The position numbers and the translations under genes are program-made. A stretch of DNA of 64,000 nucleotides, from positions 1 to 64,000 of the forward strand of contig NZ_BMMD01000006.1 in assembly GCF_014645655.1 (NCBI RefSeq), given 5' to 3'. This document shows, piece after piece, positions 32,449 through 41,626 of the stretch. The notes beneath the pieces were generated by a model. The model was not told where the DNA came from. It did not search any database and worked only from the letters and a program-made list of their open reading frames with translations. This DNA comes from Agromyces bauzanensis. Lineage in GTDB: Bacteria > Actinomycetota > Actinomycetes > Actinomycetales > Microbacteriaceae. Position 1 is the stretch's first letter, and each line of letters begins with the position of its first letter.

Positions 32449-34562
32449 TGCCTACAGACGAGTTCACTGAGCTACGAGAAATATCAAATCTGCTCCTGTT
32501 GGAGGACACCGAGCGGGTAGCGCGAGACCGTTTCATTCGATTCCTCGACCGGTACTCGGGCGTCGGGCCGCTAACCGTAGTGGTGGACTCCCTTGCAATG
32601 CGCCTCGGGTTATTTCCGTACGCGTCCGCACCGATCGGGGATGTAAGCGAAGCGGAGGCGTTGTCGCTCGCCTATCACTCACCACAGGCCCTCCGCGAAC
32701 GCGACTTCATTTTTCACGCTGAGCAGCAACGGATCTACGAACGGCTCATGGACGGGGAGAGTGTAGTTCTGTCAGCACCCACGTCGTTCGGCAAGTCGGC
32801 CATCATTGATGCACTCGTGCTCTCCGGCAACTGGCGGAACTTTGTGGTGATAGTACCCACGATCGCCCTAATTGACGAGACTCGGCGACGTTTAGTCCAG
32901 CTGGATACCGGCTACACCATCGTTTCGCACCCCACTCAGCTGGCCGGACCGCGCAACATTTACGTTCTCACTCAGGAGCGGTTCCTCGAACTCGACCCGG
33001 TGCCCGAAGTTGACTTCTTCATCATCGACGAGTTCTACAAGCTTGGCGACGGCGAGAGCGACGACAAGAGACGGACGACGCTAAACATTACATGGCGCAT
33101 TCTGCGGAACACGGGTGCGCAGTACTACTTGCTGGGCCCGAACATCGACGCCCTCGGGGCGGATACGGGGACCGACTTGGCAAAGTCGTTCATCCTGTCA
33201 GACTTCAATCCCGTCGTGGTCGATGTCGAGGATCGATCACGCGTCGAAGACCGTCTCACGGACATGCAGTCGTTCCTGGACCATGAGGCGGACGGCCCTA
33301 GCTTGATATTCGTGAGCGCTCCTGGTCGCGCAAGCGAGATTGCATTCGAGCTCGCGACTGGTGCTGCGGACCCGTTTGTGATCGAACTGGCCGAGTGGAT
33401 AGGGACACATTACGACCCGGAGTGGTTCGTTGCAAAGGCCCTTAACGGCGGCGTTGGTACTCACACAGGACCGATGCCTCGAAGTCTCCAGCGCGCAATG
33501 ATCCGACTCTTTGCCATGGGAAAGATTGACCGCCTAGTGTGCACGACAACCTTGATCGAGGGGGTGAACACCGTTGCAAGAAACGTGATCATCTACGACA
33601 AGAAGATCGACCGGAAGCCGATCGACTTCTTCACATTCTCCAACATCCGCGGGCGCGCAGGACGAATGCTTAAGCACTTCGTGGGCAGGGTGGTCTCATA
33701 CGCCGACCATCCGGAGCCCGAGATATCCACCGTCGATCTACCGATCGAGTCGCAGTCCTCTGCGGCTTCCCTCGCGACCTTGATACAGCTCGATCTCGAC
33801 GAACTGACTGGAGTGTCGCGGGAACGGCTCGACGATGTGCTTACGCAGACCGATCTCTCGCTGAGCACGATTCGGAAGAACCGAGGTTTAGACCCCGACC
33901 TGCAGATCGGTGCCGCGCGCAGGATGCGAGCGGCTAGCCCGGGAGAGTTTGACGAGCTTTCCTGGAGAGGTATCCCGACTGGCGACGAGTTCGCCGCGGT
34001 CATCAAACTTGGGTACGACGAGTTGATTCGAGGGCGCGACAGAAGCGGGGACAATCCACTGTCTATACTCGCCAAGTTACGTGCCGCCAGGTTGGCGGAG
34101 GGAAGCATTCCGTCGCTGGTAGGCGCAGCACTGCCCCATAAGCGACTCAACCAATCTCGTAGCGACGTCGTAGACGATGTCCTGAGTTTCCAGAGAAATT
34201 GGATGGGATTCAAAATCCCCTCGATTCTGCGCGCTGCCAACTCAATCCAGACGGAAGTCGCGCGTGATCGAAACGGGCAGTCAGCCAACTATGAGTTCGT
34301 CATTCGCCAGATTGAGTCGCTCTATTTGCCCCCGTTCATTGCCGAGCTCGAAGACTATGGCCTCCCGATTCCAGTGGGCGTGAAATTGGCGAATCTTGGG
34401 CTTCGAGGCGAAGGCATCGAGGACATCGTTGCGACTCTGGTCGCAATGGCGAAAAGTCAACGCGTACTTGCCGCTCTGACGCGGGTCGAACGCTGGTTCG
34501 TGTCTGACGTGGCGTCGGGACTCACCCGGGAGATGCCGTTGGCTATCTCGCCTCACCGGTGA
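32448..34562 (+). CDS. hamB: Hachiman defence helicase HamB
   Basis: 704 residues. Superfamily 2 helicase: Walker A SAPTSFGKSA (about 109-118), motif II FFIIDEFYKLG (DEFY, about 191-200), CTTTLIEGVNTVARNVIIYD and motif VI SNIRGRAGRMLKHF. The C-terminal 270 residues are helical, as in other HamB proteins. HamB is a DNA-scanning ATPase that binds HamA and releases its nuclease when aberrant DNA is met. The TGATG overlap with hamA ensures stoichiometric synthesis. All helicase motifs are intact, so the system looks functional. Confidence 0.9.
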   Translation: MPTDEFTELREISNLLLLEDTERVARDRFIRFLDRYSGVGPLTVVVDSLAMRLGLFPYASAPIGDVSEAEALSLAYHSPQALRERDFIFHAEQQRIYERLMDGESVVLSAPTSFGKSAIIDALVLSGNWRNFVVIVPTIALIDETRRRLVQLDTGYTIVSHPTQLAGPRNIYVLTQERFLELDPVPEVDFFIIDEFYKLGDGESDDKRRTTLNITWRILRNTGAQYYLLGPNIDALGADTGTDLAKSFILSDFNPVVVDVEDRSRVEDRLTDMQSFLDHEADGPSLIFVSAPGRASEIAFELATGAADPFVIELAEWIGTHYDPEWFVAKALNGGVGTHTGPMPRSLQRAMIRLFAMGKIDRLVCTTTLIEGVNTVARNVIIYDKKIDRKPIDFFTFSNIRGRAGRMLKHFVGRVVSYADHPEPEISTVDLPIESQSSAASLATLIQLDLDELTGVSRERLDDVLTQTDLSLSTIRKNRGLDPDLQIGAARRMRAASPGEFDELSWRGIPTGDEFAAVIKLGYDELIRGRDRSGDNPLSILAKLRAARLAEGSIPSLVGAALPHKRLNQSRSDVVDDVLSFQRNWMGFKIPSILRAANSIQTEVARDRNGQSANYEFVIRQIESLYLPPFIAELEDYGLPIPVGVKLANLGLRGEGIEDIVATLVAMAKSQRVLAALTRVERWFVSDVASGLTREMPLAISPHR

Positions 34563-35125
34563 CTATGCCTTGTTGCCAAACCCGCTTTGCACCCAGTGGA
34601 GCGTCGCGGCGAGCAGAGCGCGGAGATTTGATCGGTTCATTCCGGGATCGTCGCAGCGATGCCTCGCTCGCGCAGCCAGACCCGGTTTGCTTTGGACGGG
34701 TGGCCCTTGTCGGCCATCACTCGATCCGGTCGGGTGCGGGGTCTGCCGGCTTTGCCGGGTACGCGGATCTGTTCGAAAGCGTCGGCGAGCATGCTCGTGT
34801 CGGCGGTCTGGCCATGTGTGAGGATGAACGCCACCGCGCGACCCTTTCCATCGCAGACCAGATGGTTCTTCGTCGTCAGCCCGCCGCGGGAGCGGCCGAT
34901 CGCGTGATCGCGAGGCTCCACGCCGAACTTTCTTGTAGTTCCGCTCAGCCCCCTGTGGTGCGCGGAAGGGTCCGCACCGTGCTGGTGGACGGGCACGATC
35001 GTCAAGTCGATCGAAGCCACCCAGTCCAAGTCGCCATTCGCCAGTACGAGCGACTACACGTGCTCGAGGAGCTTCGCCCACTGCGCGTGCGCGACGTCTC
35101 GCCGAGATGGCGGCGGCCGTAGCGA
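34563..35125 (-). mobile_element. Truncated IS5-family transposase remnant
   Basis: The minus frame 35029-34637 reads like the middle of an IS5/IS1031-type DDE transposase: VASIDLTIVPVHQH (first catalytic Asp), DHAIGRSRGGLTTKNHLVCD, GRAVAFILTHGQTADTSML and RVMADKGHPSKANR (second Asp). It stops at TIPE, where the protein should continue to the catalytic Glu. The N-terminal part is missing or shifted. No terminal inverted repeats are evident. The remnant begins directly after the hamB stop, marking an old insertion at the edge of the Hachiman unit. Confidence 0.8.
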
Positions 35126-35174
35126 TTGTAGGTTTGTTGGCGCTAGCTTTGGGTCACACCCGGAGGGGACATCA

Positions 35175-35888
35175 GTGGCTGCGAAACCTGTTGTGACGAC
35201 CGCCGTTAGCTGGCCGACCAGAGCCGATGCTTTGGCGGAATGTAACGACATATTGAGGGGAGGCGGCTACCAACTCAGGGCGCCCATTACCGACCGACGT
35301 CATATTGAGGTTCTGACGGCGATACTCGAGATTCATCCGCACTCCGCCGCTAAGGCGGGGCAGGGCGTCGACTACTTCTTCATTGACAAAGTCGCCCACG
35401 CACCCGGTGTGCAGGTGGCAGATGACGATATTGGCTTCTGGATCATGCAGAAGGACGGCACGGCGATCGACATCAGTTATGTCGAAGCAATATCCCCGAG
35501 CGATCACCGAAAGCAGGTCACCTCCGCGCTGAGGGCGGCCGTAGACGATGAACGTCTCGCCTACCGTGACGCAAGATTCGCTGACGGGACGCCCGTCGCG
35601 AGCGACATCTCGGGGAACCTTTTCGCTCGACGCGCCGACGCGACTGTTATCTATCAAGTCCCTTCCTTCTCGCAACTCGCCTTCCGGTTTGCGGAGTCAG
35701 AGGGAGGCTGGGGGGCGATCGACGTAAGCCAGGGCGGAGGGTCGGCATTCATCGGAGACGTGCTCGTCGACCCCGGCGTGGCTGCTCGCTGGGTGGCGTT
35801 CTGGAGAAGGCACGCCGTGCTCGCGCTAGCTTCGAAGAGCGAGGGCGCAAGAAGGGCGAAGGTCGATGAAACGGGTTGGCGACCATGA
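35175..35888 (+). CDS. DUF3223 domain protein
   Basis: 237 residues, GTG start with GGAGGGG eight bases upstream. Residues about 20-125 match DUF3223: LTAILEIHPHSAAKAGQGVD, DDIGFWIMQKDGTAIDISYV and KQVTSALRAAVDDER. This domain also occurs in plant chloroplast DCL-type proteins and in scattered bacterial proteins near mobile genes; in plants it is linked to rRNA processing, so RNA contact is conceivable. The C-terminal half is unique, with AFRFAESEGGWGAIDVSQGG. It is followed by a DUF3644 gene after 36 bases, and the two may act together. Confidence 0.8.
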   Translation: MAAKPVVTTAVSWPTRADALAECNDILRGGGYQLRAPITDRRHIEVLTAILEIHPHSAAKAGQGVDYFFIDKVAHAPGVQVADDDIGFWIMQKDGTAIDISYVEAISPSDHRKQVTSALRAAVDDERLAYRDARFADGTPVASDISGNLFARRADATVIYQVPSFSQLAFRFAESEGGWGAIDVSQGGGSAFIGDVLVDPGVAARWVAFWRRHAVLALASKSEGARRAKVDETGWRP

Positions 35889-35924
35889 TCTCCCCACGCT
35901 TGCCCCTGGCAGAGTAGGTTCGCC

Positions 35925-36992
35925 GTGGGACGGCCGCCCAGCTGGCGACGGGTAGTTCTTGCCTCGCAGGGTGAGGCGGCGGTCGCAGTTCGCCTGTACA
36001 ACGAACCGACATTTCCGCGCGCGCTCGAGGCGTTCGTTGTGCACATGCACTTAGCGTGGCTCTACCTTCTGCAGGCAGAGTTCGTTCGAGACAAGGTCGA
36101 TTTTCGGTTTCCGGACCCGCATCACAAAGGCTGGTTCGAAAAGGTCGACGGCGAACACAAGACCTGGGACCTGTCGAAATCGGTTCGACAACGATGGCCG
36201 GACGGTGGTGCAGTGCGGACGAATCTTGAGTTCTTCATCCAGTTGAGAAACAGAGTCGAGCATCGCCACGCGGGCGCCGACGAGTCAATGTTCGAGGCAG
36301 TAGCCGGCAAGTCGCATGCGTTCCTCCTGAACTACGAAGAGGAGCTCACTCAGCAGTTCGGCAACGAGTTCTCAATGGCAAAGGTTCTTCGCTTTCCAGT
36401 CTTTATCGGCACGTTCACCGAACCGGCCGAGGAAGCACTCACTCGGTTGCAGAAGACCCTGCCAGCCGATCTACATCGATTCCTTGCCGAATTTGATGCT
36501 GGGCTGAGCGACGACATCCGCCGCGACAGTCACTACAATCTGCGCCTCCGGGTGTTGCTCGAGGCGAGCGCGAGCAAAGCAGACATGGCGATTCAGTTCG
36601 ATCGATATGAGGACTTGACGGACGACCAGCGAGCGACGATTGATCAACTTGGACAGTCGGGGCGGGTAATCGTTCGGCAACAAGATCGGCCGGTCTCCAA
36701 CCAGAATCTTCACAAGCCCTCAAGCGTGATAGCCGAAGTTGCCGATCAGATTCCCTTCGTCTTCAATTCCTACGACTTCAGCCAGGCCTGGAAGAAGGGA
36801 AAGGTGCGGCCCGAGTCTGGCGCGACAAATCCAAAGCGGACAAAGGCGGACTTTTGCGTCTATGACACGCTGCACCGCGATTATGGTTACACCGACGCGT
36901 ACGTGGCCTACTTGGTCCGAAAGTGTTCAACCGCCGAGGGGTTTCGAGCCGTCGTGGGCCGTGAGCCTCGCCCGAGAGTGCAGACGGAATAG
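35925..36992 (+). CDS. DUF3644 domain protein
   Basis: 355 residues, GTG start. The DUF3644 region (about 20-190) shows YNEPTFPRALEAFVVHMHLA, WLYLLQAEF, KTWDLSKSVRQRWP and the helix FFIQLRNRVEHRHAG, whose Arg...His pair resembles a HEPN RNase site (RNRVEH). The C-terminal part ends with FCVYDTLHRDYGYTDAYVAY, a helix-turn-helix-like motif. DUF3644 genes are frequent in bacterial defence islands and restriction loci, but their mechanism is not established. The pairing with DUF3223 and the position next to Hachiman suggest defence. Confidence 0.8.
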   Translation: MGRPPSWRRVVLASQGEAAVAVRLYNEPTFPRALEAFVVHMHLAWLYLLQAEFVRDKVDFRFPDPHHKGWFEKVDGEHKTWDLSKSVRQRWPDGGAVRTNLEFFIQLRNRVEHRHAGADESMFEAVAGKSHAFLLNYEEELTQQFGNEFSMAKVLRFPVFIGTFTEPAEEALTRLQKTLPADLHRFLAEFDAGLSDDIRRDSHYNLRLRVLLEASASKADMAIQFDRYEDLTDDQRATIDQLGQSGRVIVRQQDRPVSNQNLHKPSSVIAEVADQIPFVFNSYDFSQAWKKGKVRPESGATNPKRTKADFCVYDTLHRDYGYTDAYVAYLVRKCSTAEGFRAVVGREPRPRVQTE

Positions 36993-37318
36993 CCGCGAAT
37001 CGCAACGGCGATGAGATCAAGCGACGTCCGGCTCCTTCGAAGCGGCCCGCAAGCCGGTCCATCAAAGAGGCACGTCGATCAGCGGTCATTGCCCACCCGA
37101 GTTCACCGCGGATCGGACGGGTGAATTCCCGCAAGACCCGCGCGATGACAAGTCCTGCCGCGGTTGCCTCGAACGCGGCAGTCCGAACCATGCTGATCGG
37201 CGTTCGGCGCGCCGTTACGGACGAGTGAGTTCCGACCGGTGTGACCCCGCCTATTGCCCCACGCCTCTTGCAGATCGAGGGCGCACCTTCTCCGCGACGA
37301 CGACGGAGGTAGGACGCG
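36993..37318. promoter_or_regulatory. Region upstream of the relaxase gene with inverted repeats, candidate oriT
   Basis: Two inverted repeats lie here: GAGTTCACC (37099-37107) with GGTGAATTC (37120-37128, one mismatch), and CTGCCGCG (37155-37162) with CGCGGCAG (37174-37181, perfect). MobF relaxases often nick next to such repeats just upstream of their own gene. A minus-strand frame (start at 37191) is also open across this stretch, so the alternative is a small unrecognised gene. No nick site can be assigned from sequence alone. Confidence 0.3.
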
Positions 37319-40300
37319 GTGACGGTGTCGATGCGAGTCATGAGTGCCGGTGACGGATTCCGGTACCTCCTGCGCACTGTCGCGGCCGGCGACGGTGAAC
37401 GATCGCTCGCGACGCCTCTCACGCGGTACTACGAGGCGAAGGGCACGCCGCCTGGACGCTGGATGGGCAGCGGTGTCCGCGGACTCGGCGCCGGGCAGCT
37501 CGCCTCTGGAGATGAAGTCACCGAGGAACAACTTCAACTGCTGATAGGGCTCGGGCGCGATCCTGTCACCGGCGACCCGCTTGGCCGATCCTTCCCGCAG
37601 TACGAGGGAGGCAGGCGCGCCGTGGCCGGTTTCGACTTCACCTTCTCGGTGCCGAAGTCGGCGAGCGTGCTCTGGGGCGTGGCAGATGCCGCGACGCAGG
37701 AGATCATCGTGCGCGCACACCACGACGCGGTCGCGCAGGTGGTCGCGTTCATGGAACGTGAGGTTGCAGCCACCCGCACCGGAGTCGCGGCTGGCGATGG
37801 CGCCGTCGCACAGGTCGATATCGCTGGTTTGATCGCGACTGCGTTCGATCATTTCGACAGTCGCGCGGGCGATCCGCACCTGCACACGCATGTCGTGGTG
37901 AGCAACAAGGTGCAGACGGTGCTCGATGGCAAGTGGCGATCCCTCGACGGCCGCCCTCTGCACGGCGCGGTCGTGGCGCTGTCTGAGTTGCACGAGGCGC
38001 TCTTCATGGATGCGCTCACTCGTGCGCTCGGCGTCGATTGGGAGCAGCGCGAGCGCGGCGGCGATCGCAATCCGGCCTGGGCGATCACCGCGGTACCCGA
38101 GGCGCTGGTCGCGGAGTTCTCGACGCGCTCGCGCCACATTGACACCGTCACCGATCGCCTCATCGCCGCGTACGTGGAGGCGCGCGGCCATCGCCCGAGT
38201 CGGGCGACGATCATGAAGCTCCGCGCGCAGGCGACGTTGTCGACGCGTCCCGAAAAACAAGTGCGCTCGCTCGCCGAGCTCACGCGCGGGTGGCGGCAGC
38301 GTGCAACGCGGGTGATCGGGCAGGATGCAACGGAATGGGCGCGCATTGCATCCGCGGATGTTTCGCCGTCGGTGTTGCACGCAGAAGACATGCCGCTCGA
38401 AGTCATTGCAAACCTCTGCGCCCAGGTGTTGCAAGCCGTGAGCGAGAAGCGTGCAACCTGGCGGCACTGGAACCTCACCGCCGAGGCCGCAAGGCAGACA
38501 ATGCAATTCCGCTTTGCAACGGCGTCCGATCGTGAGGCCATCATCGGACTCGTCGTTAACGCGGCCGAGCGTGCGTCATTGCGCATCACCCCGCCCGAGC
38601 TCGCGTCCAGCCCGGCCGTGTTGCAGCGCGAAGATGGCACGTCAGTCTTCCGCCCGAAGCACTCCATCGTCTACACCACCGAGGCACTGATTGACGCTGA
38701 GGCGCGGCTTCGCGAGCGGGCGACGGATGCCTCGGGGTCGACGATGGGTATCACCACGTTGCACGAGGTCGCCCGCCGACGCCTGCCGGGCGGCGGTTCC
38801 CTCGGTGATGATCAGTCGGCCGCGTTGCAAGCGATCGTCGGGTCGGGCCGAATCGTCGACGTGCTCGTCGGCCCTGCCGGCGCTGGCAAGAGCACGGTCA
38901 TGGGCGCGCTCCGGCGCGCCTGGGAGACCGAGCACGGCCGCGGCTCCGTCATCGGCCTCGCCCCGTCGTCCGCAGCCGCACACGTCCTCGCCGAAGACCT
39001 CGGCATCGCGACCGAGAACCTCGCGAAGTGGTGGACGAACCACCTCGCTCATGGCGACGCGTTCCGCGCAGGCCAGTTGGTGATCGTCGATGAAGCATCC
39101 TTGGCCGGAACGCTCGCCCTCGAGCGGGTGAGCGCGCTCGCCGCGGCGGCAGGTGCGAAGGTGCTGCTCGTCGGCGACTACGCCCAACTGCAATCCGTGG
39201 ATGCGGGCGGCGCGTTCGCGATGCTGGTGCACGACCGGCGCGATGCGCCTGAACTCGTCGACGTGCACCGATTCGTGCACGACTGGGAGAAGGCGGCATC
39301 CCTCGGCCTGCGCCGTGGCGACGAGGCATCCATCGATCGTTATCTCGCGCACGACCGCGTGCGGGATGGCGACACCGAGGAGATGGCGGATGCCGCTTAC
39401 CTCGCGTGGCGGGCCGACGCCCGCGCGGGCCGGGTGAGCGTGCTGATCAGCGATTCGAACGGGGCCGTTGCAGCCCTGAATGAGCGGGCGCGTACAGACT
39501 CGATTCTCGACGGGCGGGTGGATGCCCTGCACGAGGTCAGCCTGCATGACGGCACCCGCGCCGCGGTCGGAGACATGATCATCACCCGCCACAATGACCG
39601 GCGTCTTCGGACCGGTCGGGCATGGGTTCGCAACGGCGACCGATGGACGGTCCTCGCCGTGCACCGGAACGGCGCGCTCGAGGTGCGGCGGCTGGGGCGC
39701 CGGTGGGGGAGCAGCACGCTGTTGCCCGCCGGGTACGTCGCCGATCACGTCGAGCTTGGTTACGCCGTGACCGCTCATCGCGCTCAGGGCCTGACGACAG
39801 ATACTGCGCACGTCGTCGTCGCCCGCGGCATGACGCGCGAGAACCTCTACGTCGCCATGACCCGCGGACGCGAAGCGAACACCGCGTACGTCGCACTCGA
39901 CCGCCCAGATGTCGCACACACAGGCTTGCGGCCCCGTGATGACGTCGACGCGAGTGCCCAGTCGGTGCTCGTCGGCGTGCTTCACCATGTCGGTGCGGAA
40001 CTTTCAGCGCACGAGATGGTCACTGCTGAGCAGGAGACCTGGGGATCGATCGCGCAGCTCGCCGCTGAGTACGAGACCATCGCTGCCGCCGCACAGCAGG
40101 AGCGCTGGGTTGCGCTCGTGCGAGGCAGCGGGCTCACTGGCGAGCAGGCGGATGCAGTGGTCGGCTCGGAGGCGTTCGGGCCGCTCGGGGCGGAGCTCCG
40201 TCGGGCGGAGGCGCACCGGGCGGATGTCGAACGGCTGCTGATCCGGGTGGTCGGGCAGCGCGGTTTCGAGGATGCCGCGGACATCGCCGCAGTCCTCCGG

Positions 40301-40777
40301 ACGCGGGTTGCGCGAGCGATGGTGCAGGATGCCGCGGCCGGACGCAGTGGGCACATGCCACGTCTCGTCGCTGGGCTGTTGCCGATCGCTGGCGGACCGA
40401 TGGATGCCGCATCGAGGCGTGCACTGCGCGAGCGAGCCGACCTCATCGAGGCGCGAGCCATAGCGTTGGCTGAGCAGGCCATCGGGTCGGGGGAGTCGTG
40501 GATGCGTGCACTCGGGGCGCCACCCATCGGATCCGACGGGAAGTCGTGGCGTCGACACGCGGCCACCGTCGCCGCGTACCGTGACCGCTACGGGATCGTC
40601 GGCGGCCGCCCGCTCGGCGTCGGGCAACCGGCATCCGATGCCCAGAAGGCGGATGCTACGCGAGCCCGCGCAGCCGTCGAGGCCGCCCGCCGGATCGCGG
40701 ATCGTGAGAACGACCCGACCCGCGGTCATGTGCCGATCGTCAACGCGGGTCTTTCGGGTGTCGGTCTTCGGGTCTAA
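37319..40777 (+). CDS. MobF-family relaxase/helicase
   Basis: 1152 residues, GTG start with GGAGG nine bases upstream. The relaxase domain has the tandem Tyr pair TRYYEAKGTPPGRWMG (Tyr37/38), FDFTFSVPKSASVLWG and the three-His metal site PHLHTHVVV (His187, 189, 191). The helicase half (about 500-870) has Walker A VGPAGAGKST, IVDEASLAG, LLVGDYAQLQSVDAGG, VELGYAVTAHRAQGLTTDTA and NLYVAMTRGREANTAYVAL. The last 280 residues are helical. It nicks oriT, becomes attached to the strand and unwinds the element. The GCATCC/GGATGC hexamers are very dense here. Confidence 0.95.
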   Translation: MTVSMRVMSAGDGFRYLLRTVAAGDGERSLATPLTRYYEAKGTPPGRWMGSGVRGLGAGQLASGDEVTEEQLQLLIGLGRDPVTGDPLGRSFPQYEGGRRAVAGFDFTFSVPKSASVLWGVADAATQEIIVRAHHDAVAQVVAFMEREVAATRTGVAAGDGAVAQVDIAGLIATAFDHFDSRAGDPHLHTHVVVSNKVQTVLDGKWRSLDGRPLHGAVVALSELHEALFMDALTRALGVDWEQRERGGDRNPAWAITAVPEALVAEFSTRSRHIDTVTDRLIAAYVEARGHRPSRATIMKLRAQATLSTRPEKQVRSLAELTRGWRQRATRVIGQDATEWARIASADVSPSVLHAEDMPLEVIANLCAQVLQAVSEKRATWRHWNLTAEAARQTMQFRFATASDREAIIGLVVNAAERASLRITPPELASSPAVLQREDGTSVFRPKHSIVYTTEALIDAEARLRERATDASGSTMGITTLHEVARRRLPGGGSLGDDQSAALQAIVGSGRIVDVLVGPAGAGKSTVMGALRRAWETEHGRGSVIGLAPSSAAAHVLAEDLGIATENLAKWWTNHLAHGDAFRAGQLVIVDEASLAGTLALERVSALAAAAGAKVLLVGDYAQLQSVDAGGAFAMLVHDRRDAPELVDVHRFVHDWEKAASLGLRRGDEASIDRYLAHDRVRDGDTEEMADAAYLAWRADARAGRVSVLISDSNGAVAALNERARTDSILDGRVDALHEVSLHDGTRAAVGDMIITRHNDRRLRTGRAWVRNGDRWTVLAVHRNGALEVRRLGRRWGSSTLLPAGYVADHVELGYAVTAHRAQGLTTDTAHVVVARGMTRENLYVAMTRGREANTAYVALDRPDVAHTGLRPRDDVDASAQSVLVGVLHHVGAELSAHEMVTAEQETWGSIAQLAAEYETIAAAAQQERWVALVRGSGLTGEQADAVVGSEAFGPLGAELRRAEAHRADVERLLIRVVGQRGFEDAADIAAVLRTRVARAMVQDAAAGRSGHMPRLVAGLLPIAGGPMDAASRRALRERADLIEARAIALAEQAIGSGESWMRALGAPPIGSDGKSWRRHAATVAAYRDRYGIVGGRPLGVGQPASDAQKADATRARAAVEAARRIADRENDPTRGHVPIVNAGLSGVGLRV

Positions 40778-40888
40778 AGTGCGGGTTAGGCAGCATTCAA
40801 TGTGTTCGCCATCGTTCGATGCGATGGCACGACGACTGACAGGCCGTCTCTCCAGGTTCTCGCTGCTGACCGATCGGAGAGCAGCCGC

Positions 40889-41266
40889 ATGTTCGCACTC
40901 GTTTGGGCCATGAGCGTCCGCACTGGAGTCTTCCTTCGCCGCTTCATGCCGACCAGCGTCTTGCTGGACGTCATCCACACGCGGCGGGGCTTGAAGTGGG
41001 GGGTGCCGGCGATGCTGCTCGCGATCCCGTACCTGATCGCCGCCGTCGCCTTTGCTGAAATGACGGATTACGGCGGCTGGTTCAGCGTGCTCGCGCTGCT
41101 GTGTGTCTGGAACGCGTTCAAGTTCCTTATCGCCGGCCCCGCGACCCTCGCGCGTTTGATTCGTGTGCGCGCACGAGAGGCTCGCGCTCGTCGGATTCTC
41201 GCGATGGTCGAGCTTGAGGCTGAGCAGGAGCGGGCCCAAGTCGCGGAGCCGACGCTTCGAAACTGA
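40889..41266 (+). CDS. Small membrane protein downstream of the relaxase
   Basis: 125 residues from an ATG at 40889 with GGAGAG upstream; the frame is open from 40802, but the extra residues look non-coding. Two hydrophobic helices (about 37-55 and 60-82) are flanked by a basic N-terminal region and a charged C-terminal helix (LIRVRAREARARRILAMVEL). The same kind of gene recurs next to relaxases in actinobacterial elements as far as I recall. It could anchor the relaxosome at the membrane. Confidence 0.65.
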   Translation: MFALVWAMSVRTGVFLRRFMPTSVLLDVIHTRRGLKWGVPAMLLAIPYLIAAVAFAEMTDYGGWFSVLALLCVWNAFKFLIAGPATLARLIRVRAREARARRILAMVELEAEQERAQVAEPTLRN

Positions 41267-41354
41267 AGGGCGGTCGCTCGGCACGGCGCCCTCGGCGCAC
41301 CTCTCGTTCACGGCAGGCTGGTGGCATACGAGCACGCCGACAGGGGAGGCCGAC

Positions 41355-41621
41355 ATGACGATCTCGCAGGAGCAGTTCGACGACCTACTCGGACGCACTG
41401 CGCTGGCCGCGCTGTTCTACTACCCCGAGGTCACGGTCGAGAACGGCGAGTACCGCATCCAGGATGATGTCGCGTACTGCCTACAGGCTGTCGAGGGACT
41501 GCCCGCCGACGATATCGAGCGTCTGGGTCAAGCGGTCGCGCGAGCGATCGCCGACCCGACCGCGTACCGGTCCGAGCTGCTCGCGCTCGTCGTCGAACTG
41601 GCGCCGCCACTGAGCGAGTAG
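41355..41621 (+). CDS. Small acidic protein
   Basis: 88 residues from the ATG at 41355, seven bases after GGGGAGG. The protein is acidic and helical (EQFDDLLGRTALAALFYYPE, QAVEGLPADDIERLGQAVAR). No family recognised. It is followed after five bases by the Arg-rich protein, so an acidic-basic partner pair is plausible. Confidence 0.65.
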   Translation: MTISQEQFDDLLGRTALAALFYYPEVTVENGEYRIQDDVAYCLQAVEGLPADDIERLGQAVARAIADPTAYRSELLALVVELAPPLSE

Positions 41622-41626
41622 CGAGC

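Noticed and set aside
37103-38667. Minus-strand frames across the relaxase 5' half
   Set aside because: They mirror the relaxase coding strand; no domains.
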